64,000 bases of DNA from JANQEU01 sp965601455. Lineage in GTDB: Bacteria; Bacteroidota; Bacteroidia; Cytophagales; Cyclobacteriaceae. The notes below the pieces were generated by a model. It was not told the DNA's origin. It did not search any database and saw only the letters and a program-made list of their open reading frames with translations. The translations under genes and the position numbers were made by a program. This document shows, piece after piece, positions 15,541 through 22,704 of this stretch. The stretch covers positions 2,790,001-2,854,000 of the forward strand of contig OZ271831.1 in the NCBI GenBank assembly GCA_965601455.1, read 5' to 3'. Positions within the stretch are counted from its first letter, which is position 1, and each line of letters opens with the position of its first letter.

Positions 15541-15705
15541 TGATAGTAGGTTGATAGCGCGGCGTCATAAACGCGGTAAATGATGATTATGTGAATTGCA
15601 CGCGTTACAAGCGCGCGCTAAATGATCAGTTACAAGCGCGCGCTAAATGATGCGTTGGATAGCACGCGTTGGGTTGGAAACGCGCGTAATATCGTGTGTG
15701 TTTAG
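15541..15705. repeat. REP-like repeat cluster, right side of the RAYT gene
   Basis: Minus-oriented units: 15553-15584 (GATAGCGCGGCGTC..., degenerate), 15596-15625 (TTGCACGCGTTACAAGCGCG and CGCTAAATGAT), 15628-15651 (a second TTACAAGCGCGCGCTAAATG) and 15658-15692 (degenerate, GATAGCACGCG...CGCGCGTAAT). The string TTACAAGCGCGCGCTAAATG occurs twice exactly. The reverse complement has the same plan as the left-side units. Confidence 0.8.
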
Positions 15706-15720
15706 AATTATTGGACTTAT

Positions 15721-16965
15721 CTATTGCCCTAACAACCGTATATTTAACCGAATGCCATAGATCGAAGGTCGGATCTGACCGATTCCATCATATTCCATCC
15801 CTGTCAGGAAGGTTCCAAAATAAGGACCTATTTCTGTCAACTTCCACCGTTTACTGTATGAAATCTCCCAATGCAAAATCTGCCCAGGATAGTTAAGACC
15901 CTGATTGTTTGTTGACAATAGCTGACGACGAACTCCAAGGTTCATTCCTATTCGTTCATTCCCGGTAAGACCATGAATCTCGTAGCTCAGTCCCGCTTTC
16001 AAGTCCATATCTAAACGGTTGGCTAGCAATGAATACTCCGGTTCTAGGTCGTTTGCAACCAGAAAATAGAAGGTGGCTCGCTGGTGTAAGAGATTTGCGG
16101 AAAGGGAATACTCAAACCTGGATCTAATCGATTTGGTGAACCCAAACCCAAAACTAAAACCAGATCTATCAGCAAGTGAAGGTACACGTTCGGGATCCGA
16201 CGAGATGTAGTATTCGTCAAGTGTAGAAGGTATTAATGAATGATAAGTTACAAAACCAGAGCCACTGAGGAACCAGGTCCTGTCTTCTTTGAAATCCCTA
16301 ATTGCTGATGGGTGCACAAGCTCTGAACGCGAATTCGTGATTAATAGCACCTTTGGAGCAAAATCATCAGTCAATGAGATCAGATCTGCATTAGGAATAA
16401 CTGAGAAAGTCTTTTTGGTAAAAAAATCGACATTGTTAACATCAATATTCGCCGTTGAATCTGATGCAGCGTTACTAAATTCCAATGTACTATTTGAGCC
16501 ATTAATTATCTTGTTTTCTGAAATTCGCACTGGAGTTTTATCATCCTTTAGCACCTTAATGGTTCTGCCGTGGATTGAGGAATTTCTTTTTTCAACCCGA
16601 TCGGAAGCTTCTATTCCGTTACTGACCCATTCTTTGGTTTCAACTTCTCTCAGTTTGATTGTCTTCTCTGTACTTTCTGATTTTTCCGTAGAAATCAATG
16701 GGTTTCTATCATCTGTTGGCGCTTCAATCTCTAATCTTGATGCGTCGGTTGCCGCTTCGATATGAGACACATCGGATACCAACAAGGCCAACACCCCTCC
16801 TATTAATGTGGCAATCTTAACAAAAGACATGAACCATCCACTAGTATTTGCCGCAGGTAATGACTGTTCAATGCCACCCCACAAGTGGTCGGAAGGCAAG
16901 GGTTCCATCGAATTGAACCGCTGGCCAAGTATTTTCTTCAAAAGTGCATCACTAAGTATCTTCAT
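15721..16965 (-). CDS. Predicted dual membrane-spanning anti-sigma factor / outer-membrane barrel
   Basis: A 414-residue protein without a normal signal peptide. Residues 1-44 are cytoplasmic in style and carry RFNSMEPLPSDHLWGGIEQSL, the short sigma-binding-like motif common in Bacteroidota anti-sigma proteins. One helix follows at about 45-64, then a Ser/Thr/Glu-rich linker to about 220. The last 190 residues have alternating strands and end SIYGIRLNIRLLGQ, like an outer-membrane barrel. One chain could therefore reach from the cytoplasm to the outer membrane, as in the Dma proteins described in Bacteroides. It overlaps the ECF sigma gene by 14 bp and should hold that sigma factor inactive until an envelope signal. 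Confidence 0.75.
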   Translation of the reverse strand: MKILSDALLKKILGQRFNSMEPLPSDHLWGGIEQSLPAANTSGWFMSFVKIATLIGGVLALLVSDVSHIEAATDASRLEIEAPTDDRNPLISTEKSESTEKTIKLREVETKEWVSNGIEASDRVEKRNSSIHGRTIKVLKDDKTPVRISENKIINGSNSTLEFSNAASDSTANIDVNNVDFFTKKTFSVIPNADLISLTDDFAPKVLLITNSRSELVHPSAIRDFKEDRTWFLSGSGFVTYHSLIPSTLDEYYISSDPERVPSLADRSGFSFGFGFTKSIRSRFEYSLSANLLHQRATFYFLVANDLEPEYSLLANRLDMDLKAGLSYEIHGLTGNERIGMNLGVRRQLLSTNNQGLNYPGQILHWEISYSKRWKLTEIGPYFGTFLTGMEYDGIGQIRPSIYGIRLNIRLLGQ

Positions 16966-17497
16966 ATCGATATATTCCTTGTGACTCTAATTTTTTCTTT
17001 AAGAATTCCTTCGCTCGTGTTAATTGAGAACGGGAAGTGGACTCACTAATCTCCAGTTGATCCGCGATTTCTTTATGCTTATAACCATCAATGAAAAACA
17101 TATTAAAAATCACCCTATAGCCATCGGGCATTTCGTTGATTATAACTAATAGTTCCTCATTTGACAGGCGATCAATGACCTCTTTATGACCATCATCCAT
17201 GTGTTCATCCGTCATCTCCTCAAACTGGTCTTTCTGAGATTTATAGAAGTGATTGATATTGGTATTGATGGTAATTCTAGCAATCCAACTAGCCAGGTCG
17301 TCTATCTCCACCGTTTTACCGGCTAGTGATTTAAAGATCCGGATAAAGCTCTCTTGAAACACATCCTCAGCACCAGATCTATCACGACTGTAGCGCTGCG
17401 AGATGGACATGACCAAATCTTTGTAACGACGAAAAAGCTCATTTTGAGCTTTTCGTTGATTGCGTTGGCAACCCGCTATTAGTTTGGATTGCTCCAA
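16952..17497 (-). CDS. ECF-type RNA polymerase sigma factor
   Basis: The 181-residue protein has region 2 (FRRYKDLVMSISQRYSRD, then GAEDVFQESFIRIF, which binds the -10 DNA and core polymerase) and region 4 (MPDGYRVIFNMFFIDGYKHK, then a helix-turn-helix EIADQLEISESTSRSQLTRA). The length fits the family. It lies between a lipoprotein gene 3 bp upstream and the dual-membrane anti-sigma gene that overlaps its end, so the three form one operon and this sigma factor is the likely partner of that anti-sigma. Targets are not visible here. Confidence 0.93.
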   Translation of the reverse strand: MEQSKLIAGCQRNQRKAQNELFRRYKDLVMSISQRYSRDRSGAEDVFQESFIRIFKSLAGKTVEIDDLASWIARITINTNINHFYKSQKDQFEEMTDEHMDDGHKEVIDRLSNEELLVIINEMPDGYRVIFNMFFIDGYKHKEIADQLEISESTSRSQLTRAKEFLKKKLESQGIYRYEDT

Positions 17498-17500
17498 CTT

Positions 17501-18238
17501 CTACTTACCGTAGGAAAACGATGTCAACGCTGTTGTGTACGTACCGCAGTTTTTAATAGGATCTATCCATACGTTACCTGCGGATGTAGTGGGCTCAAGG
17601 CAAACTTCAACAACGAATTCTTGCGTTCCAAAGTCATCACCATTGCACCAGGTCTCGTAGTTAAGTTCAACATCCATTGTACCTTCTTCATTCAGTTTGG
17701 TAATGACACTTGCCCCGTATGCGAATGATCCTACCGCTCGTCTAACAGGGATTACACGTGCTTCCACCATCTTGGGCGACTGTAATCCATGACCCAACTC
17801 TGAAAGAAAGTCGATTGAAAACTTGTTTTCTCCGAGCTCCACTGTATAAGCTTTACTGACTCCGGAGGAAATGTTAGCCGATCGATTCACCCGTCTCACC
17901 TCCACAGTTCCTTGACCAATTACCCTGGTACCGTCTACTACCTGTATTTCAATGGATTCGGAATCGGTACCTCCTGGCAAGTACCTCATGAAGGTAACAT
18001 CCGTGATAGACCGATCAGTTTGAATGGGTCGGAGTTGGTTATTGGTTGTAATGATATCAAGAGTGGATTGTTCAAATGAACCGTAAATCGGGATGACCAC
18101 ATCCTCCCGGTCAAAATGATAGCGTTCGGACTCTGTTGAAATCTGGTCAATCCTAACAATTTCATCGTCGACTTGATCGCAAGCCACCCATGTAAAAGTC
18201 AATGAAATAAGTAATGATAGTTTTAAGATGTGTTTCAT
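17501..18238 (-). CDS. Lipoprotein of unknown function, first gene of the sigma operon
   Basis: A 245-residue protein with a lipoprotein signal (MKHILKLSLLISLTFTWVAC, lipid-attachment Cys20). The rest is rich in beta strand and acidic, with no domain that I recognise. The phrases SERYHFDREDVVIPIYGSFE and TVEVRRVNRSANI suggest an Ig-like or jelly-roll fold. It stops 3 bp before the ECF sigma gene. Position suggests a role in sensing or output of the envelope response controlled by the sigma/anti-sigma pair; that is inference. Confidence 0.7.
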   Translation of the reverse strand: MKHILKLSLLISLTFTWVACDQVDDEIVRIDQISTESERYHFDREDVVIPIYGSFEQSTLDIITTNNQLRPIQTDRSITDVTFMRYLPGGTDSESIEIQVVDGTRVIGQGTVEVRRVNRSANISSGVSKAYTVELGENKFSIDFLSELGHGLQSPKMVEARVIPVRRAVGSFAYGASVITKLNEEGTMDVELNYETWCNGDDFGTQEFVVEVCLEPTTSAGNVWIDPIKNCGTYTTALTSFSYGK

Positions 18239-18574
18239 TTTAATGAGCTTATGGTTTCATTAGGTATAGACCGGAAACAGATCTTTTTCGCTGCATCTAT
18301 TCTGTAAAATATTGAATATGAGGGAATTGCGAAAGGATTATTACCGTCATCTCATATCAATACAACTGGAATTGATGGTACCATTATGCATTTAAGTAAA
18401 TAAAACATAACGAAAATGAAATAATAAAAGTGTAGAAAGTCAACTGCCCATGGCACGACTATTTGGAAGGAAACCTACTAGATCTCAGGGATTCAAGATT
18501 GCTTAAGAACGCCGAGGTAGTCGTCATCCCGAATGTATCCCATCAGGCCCTAAAAGAGAAGGTTTGATTGTGGA
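18239..18574. other. Intergenic region with a possible decayed reading frame
   Basis: This 336-bp stretch separates two minus-strand genes. On the plus strand 18436-18567 is open and encodes a protein-like string without an ATG, ending RLLKNAEVVVIPNVSHQALK then EKV and a TGA at 18565. It could be a remnant of a lost gene or chance. The part near 18239-18330 must hold the promoter of the lipoprotein-sigma operon, but I see no clear consensus. Confidence 0.35.
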
Positions 18575-19072
18575 CTAGTGTAACTCTATCTCTTTCTCGA
18601 TAGCTACGAAGTGGGTAAGATCCTTCTTCTTATTGAATATCGGAAGAACATCAATTCGACAACGATAAAGCTCACCATTCTTACGGTAGTTTACAACCGA
18701 CTCCTGTAAGCGCTTCTGGTTTTCTAGCTTTCCTCGTATTCTAGATCTTGTTTGATGTGAGGTCTTTTCTCCTTGAAGAAACCTTGGTGTTTTTCCCATA
18801 GCATATTCCGGAGTGTACCCTGTCATGGGCTCGAAACCATCATTAACCCATTGAATCGTTTGGTCAGCATCTGTAAGGATCAGGGCGTCATAATCCGAAG
18901 TTAGCTCCTTGCGCCAATTGATGTCCCAGTCGTTGTTCACCGCCAATCGCATTAAAAATCGCAAGTCGCTGGATTTCCTGCTAAACGCGATGCCATCAAA
19001 ATAGTGATACCCAGAAATGTCCCAAGATAAGAGTGGGTGTTTTGCTAATCTTTCTTCCTCCATCATCCCCAA
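18575..19072 (-). CDS. Single PAS-domain protein of LOV type without the photoactive cysteine
   Basis: The 165-residue protein has an N-terminal extension (1-58) and one PAS domain (about 60-162). The domain has LOV-like phrases: G85-YTPEYAMGKTPRFLQG (with FLQG), SRIRGKL, V-N128-YRKNGE and THFVAIEKEIE. In true LOV domains the helix reads G-x-N-C-R-F-L-Q and the Cys bonds to flavin; here residue 96 is Pro. The first flavin-contact Asn is kept (N128) but the second is Cys138. It has no output domain. It could be a flavin redox sensor, a different ligand binder or a degenerate photoreceptor. Several starts (M1, M3, M4) are possible. Confidence 0.75.
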   Translation of the reverse strand: MGMMEEERLAKHPLLSWDISGYHYFDGIAFSRKSSDLRFLMRLAVNNDWDINWRKELTSDYDALILTDADQTIQWVNDGFEPMTGYTPEYAMGKTPRFLQGEKTSHQTRSRIRGKLENQKRLQESVVNYRKNGELYRCRIDVLPIFNKKKDLTHFVAIEKEIELH

Positions 19073-19162
19073 AACAGTTTTTTATATAAGTAGGTTCAGT
19101 CAAAGATATACCTCCATTTCTAAAACTTCAAATTATACAATCCGATTCCTATCTTTAATCAC

Positions 19163-20449
19163 GTGAGACCACTTGTACTTATTCTAATACTATTGACGTT
19201 CCACACTGTCGTTGGTCAACCAGACAGCGTATACACCCTGGACTACATTGAAAAAAGCACAAGCTTTGCGTGGCTTACTTATGGAGGAGACATAAACATA
19301 CTGACTGGTGGTACTACTCAACAATTGGTTGACGGGATTCTTACTGACAGTGATTTTGGTCCAACGGTCACGCCCAGGATCACCATTGGAGGCATTCACT
19401 TCTGGGGACATGCGGACTTTTATGTTACCTTCCCATTGTCCTTCATTTCAATTCAAAGTATACCATCTGGTCTGAGTGATCTGGAAGTGTATCAAGGAGT
19501 AGAGACGGGTGCACGATTCTATCCAGTAAAACTGCAGCCAAAAAAACTCACGCCGTTTGTGGGAATGAGCTTCAGACGTATTCGGTTTTCACAGGAGGCT
19601 GAAGAAAGTAATAGCAATAACGGTGTACCTACCTTTGGAAGATTTGTTCATCCTATTCAATTCGGGTTAACTGGAACAACCATCCAATTTCATATTACAG
19701 CATCTGTCTATTATACTTTTCAAAATAGTTTCAAGTATTACATCACCCCTCAACAAAGGGCAAATATCGAGCAATATCCTGTCTCTTTTAACATCAGTCT
19801 GCTTCGATATATCGATTCGGATCGGGGAATGAGAAGGCAACCAGCAGTAGACCAATTGAATAAAGATTACCGCGTACTAAAGGATAAAGCAATGCTTAGT
19901 GCCTGGTTTATTGGATTGGGTCCTTCATCTGCTTTACAAACCAGTCAATCATCCTATTTGAAAGAATACTTCCCCTTCTTCTATGATGATTATGCAGCCT
20001 CAATTCTTCCTGATGTATCGATTGGAAGATACTTCTCTCAGGTCGATGCTAATGTCAATTTATCTTATCGAACTTATGGGAATAGTTACCATGGATTTGA
20101 ATCGTCAATTACGAAAAGAAGACATTCGATTGGCATCGAGTCCGTTAAATTTATTTTCAATTATCTCGGATTCGTACCTTTTATAGGTCCGATTGTTTCA
20201 TATGAACATTTACAGACACGGATTAACGGTGTTGATTATCAACAAAACCAGACAGCATTTGGATTTACCTTCGGATGGGACATACGTGTCACTAAGACTG
20301 GTTCGAATCTGTTAAGAACTAATCTGAGATACTTTCCTGGTTTACATATGGAAATTGACTCGGAAAAAGTAATGTTTGATGATCTTGAATTCAACTTCAT
20401 CCAATGGGTCTGGTTTCCTGGTAGAAGAAAAATTTTAGCAAATAACTGA
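19163..20449 (+). CDS. Predicted exported outer-membrane beta-barrel protein
   Basis: Begins with GTG at 19163 and a signal peptide of about 18 residues (MRPLVLILILLTFHTVVG). The 428-residue chain is full of alternating, aromatic-rich strands (for example WGHADFYVTFPLSF, HITASVYYTFQN, VNLSYRTYGNSYHGF, LRTNLRYFPG) and lacks long hydrophobic helices, so an outer-membrane barrel is likely. No named family was recognised. A TATCTTTA sequence at 19150-19157 resembles a -7 element. It is convergent with the TPR gene at 20469 (19-bp gap). Confidence 0.65.
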   Translation: MRPLVLILILLTFHTVVGQPDSVYTLDYIEKSTSFAWLTYGGDINILTGGTTQQLVDGILTDSDFGPTVTPRITIGGIHFWGHADFYVTFPLSFISIQSIPSGLSDLEVYQGVETGARFYPVKLQPKKLTPFVGMSFRRIRFSQEAEESNSNNGVPTFGRFVHPIQFGLTGTTIQFHITASVYYTFQNSFKYYITPQQRANIEQYPVSFNISLLRYIDSDRGMRRQPAVDQLNKDYRVLKDKAMLSAWFIGLGPSSALQTSQSSYLKEYFPFFYDDYAASILPDVSIGRYFSQVDANVNLSYRTYGNSYHGFESSITKRRHSIGIESVKFIFNYLGFVPFIGPIVSYEHLQTRINGVDYQQNQTAFGFTFGWDIRVTKTGSNLLRTNLRYFPGLHMEIDSEKVMFDDLEFNFIQWVWFPGRRKILANN

Positions 20450-20468
20450 TTTTTTATACACCCTGGCT

Positions 20469-22499
20469 TTAGGGCTCCACCGGTTCATTCAAATGACGGA
20501 ATCGTCTATTGTCCATTAAACTTTGAAGGTGTTTATCGTATTTGAAGTGGTAGTGCCCAATGAAAAGCCCAGCATTTCTTGCCTTCTTAAGGTATCTGAT
20601 GGCTTTACCTTCTTCACCCATTTGGGCATAAATGCATCCAATAACATAATACGGATAAACCTGGTAAGACCCAGTTACAGACATTTCAGGGTAAACCAAC
20701 TTCTCCAAATCCTGAATGATTTGTCTAACACCTTCCATGTCTCCATTATTAATCAACCCCAAGGCTGTCCAGTATGCATAGAAAATTGTTTCCTGAGTCA
20801 CTTCAAGATCTAATGACACTACCTTGTCATCTAAAACATCCAATATCCTGGTAAGAGTGATGCTGTTTACACCGGTATCATTTGTGGAGCGTAAGAAAGA
20901 GGCAGTCTCGTAGATTAGAGTGGAATTCATAGTATTCGTAGAAAATACTGATCGATAATCGTAGGCAAAACGTCTTATCAGATTACTGGAACGACCTGAT
21001 TTTCTCTTTAGTCCAGCTTTTAACCAGTAATGATAAGCGTCATTATCTCCCGTCATGATCGAGTATAGGGATTGATGATAATTAGAAACTCTCCGTCGGG
21101 GAGTTTCTATCATTAGTGATTTTAGCTTGTCTTCCTCTCCAAGAACGGCATAATTCACGATCTGATTTCTTAACCTGGCTGAAAATCCATAAAGATCCTG
21201 TGAGATATCATAGTCGCGTATGGGATTTTCCTCATAGATGCTATTCGATAAACCATAATTTCCCAATTCATTATAAGCCACACTTGCAGCATCGTGATTT
21301 ACCCAAAGGTCACCTGGAAATTTCTCTCGAAGTCTACTGATGGAATGGTAGGCTTCCGCCGTATTGCCCTCATAAAGGAATCGAACGTAATCGTACCACA
21401 ATCCCTCATAGCTGGTCATCCGATCTCTGTAAGTATCTAGAAAATCAAAATGGTCGATCTTTATCGTATCCGCATACCAACGGGTAAGACTTAGGACATG
21501 AATGCGGGCTAAATGAAACATAGAGTCTTCTGAAACGATGGCATCAAGTGACTTCATATAATTTCCGTCCTCGTTTAGCATATTGAGGTACTGCTCATAG
21601 GCATTGTAACTTGGTATTCGGAAAAGCCTTTCCTCAATATCCTGCTTAGAAACCCAGTAGTCCAATACCTTTTCGCGGAGTTCCGTTAATAGCGCTTGTA
21701 CATGACTGACTGATCCATAAATTGGTGGGAAAATAAATTTTATTTCCCCCGTGGAAACGTCCTGAATCCTCAGCTCAAAAATGATTTGCTCACCTGAAAC
21801 CTTGTAACTCCCGGTAACAATATTGACAGCTCCGGTAAGCTCTGCAAAAGCTGGTCTACCCTGCACATCACCTGGCTTAATCTCAAGGGATCCCAGGTTA
21901 TTCTCAATCGTGAAAGGTGAGGTGACCGGAATGTCCTCAAAGGCAGTAAAGCCCAGTGTGATAACATTAGCAGCTATCTTTCCAAGATTTTCAACTGAAT
22001 TGGCGGTAGCCAATGTTGCGGAATCCGTCAGTTGTACCGAATCCGTATCATGCTCAAAGGGAATAATTGCGATTTTATTTAGTCGTATATCAGCACTCAA
22101 TTCCGTGTTGATATAGGGTTGATCGTCCTGTATGAAATTAAAGTAAACATACTGAAGCGCCAGTAACAGTAAGATGGTTGCTATGAAGTAATTACTTGTA
22201 AGCGGACGGATCAGTGGTTTTGGTTTCTTCCCTGACTTTTTCTTTCCATTTCCAGTTGTCGGTGGAATACGACTTATCCCATGTGGACCAATATCATAGA
22301 ACCAGGCCAAAATCAGTATGCCCGGAAAGCACACCACCAGAACAATAATCAGGATTTGTAGTTTTTCATCAGGAATTCCAAAGGCAGGAAAGAGAATATC
22401 CCCTACTTGTAACTGTAGCCAGGAAACCACGGTATAGGAAATTGCCACCTTATGTAGCTTCCTTCTCCTGAATTCTTCATAGAAGTTTTGAACTGGCAT
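20469..22499 (-). CDS. TolB/FlgO-like membrane protein with TPR-like C-terminus
   Basis: The 676-residue protein starts with FYEEFRRRKLHKVAISYTV, a common N-terminus of bacterial adenylate-cyclase-associated or TolB/FlgO-like proteins. Helices lie at about 18-38, 47-67 and 101-119. Residues 140-290 resemble the FlgO/TolB domain (NKIAIIPFEHDT, ITGSYKVSGEQI-type strands), normally used to set up a TolB-like beta domain. The rest is helical repeats with tetratricopeptide character, ending with YPYYVIGCIYAQMGEEGKAI and RYLKKARNAG. It lacks the usual cyclase or DNA-binding domain, so it is probably a membrane scaffold. The partner is unknown. Confidence 0.7.
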   Translation of the reverse strand: MPVQNFYEEFRRRKLHKVAISYTVVSWLQLQVGDILFPAFGIPDEKLQILIIVLVVCFPGILILAWFYDIGPHGISRIPPTTGNGKKKSGKKPKPLIRPLTSNYFIATILLLLALQYVYFNFIQDDQPYINTELSADIRLNKIAIIPFEHDTDSVQLTDSATLATANSVENLGKIAANVITLGFTAFEDIPVTSPFTIENNLGSLEIKPGDVQGRPAFAELTGAVNIVTGSYKVSGEQIIFELRIQDVSTGEIKFIFPPIYGSVSHVQALLTELREKVLDYWVSKQDIEERLFRIPSYNAYEQYLNMLNEDGNYMKSLDAIVSEDSMFHLARIHVLSLTRWYADTIKIDHFDFLDTYRDRMTSYEGLWYDYVRFLYEGNTAEAYHSISRLREKFPGDLWVNHDAASVAYNELGNYGLSNSIYEENPIRDYDISQDLYGFSARLRNQIVNYAVLGEEDKLKSLMIETPRRRVSNYHQSLYSIMTGDNDAYHYWLKAGLKRKSGRSSNLIRRFAYDYRSVFSTNTMNSTLIYETASFLRSTNDTGVNSITLTRILDVLDDKVVSLDLEVTQETIFYAYWTALGLINNGDMEGVRQIIQDLEKLVYPEMSVTGSYQVYPYYVIGCIYAQMGEEGKAIRYLKKARNAGLFIGHYHFKYDKHLQSLMDNRRFRHLNEPVEP

Positions 22500-22704
22500 G
22501 GGTGTTCGAAATTAATAGATTCGACAATAATCAGGAATGTCGAAAGCAATATTCACTTAAAGTATTGGTTTAAGTGGGAAATTTTGGACGTTAATTGGGA
22601 AATATGCAGGAAGCAAGGATGAAATATACGACTGAAAAAACACACCATCCTGGTGCAACGTTTAGTATACTAAGTGCATCTAACCTTTCAAACGGTCAAA
22701 AATC

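Noticed and set aside
14835..15705. CRISPR array or integron repeats
   Set aside because: The repeats are imperfect, GC-rich dyads on both sides of a RAYT gene, without regular spacers or cas genes.
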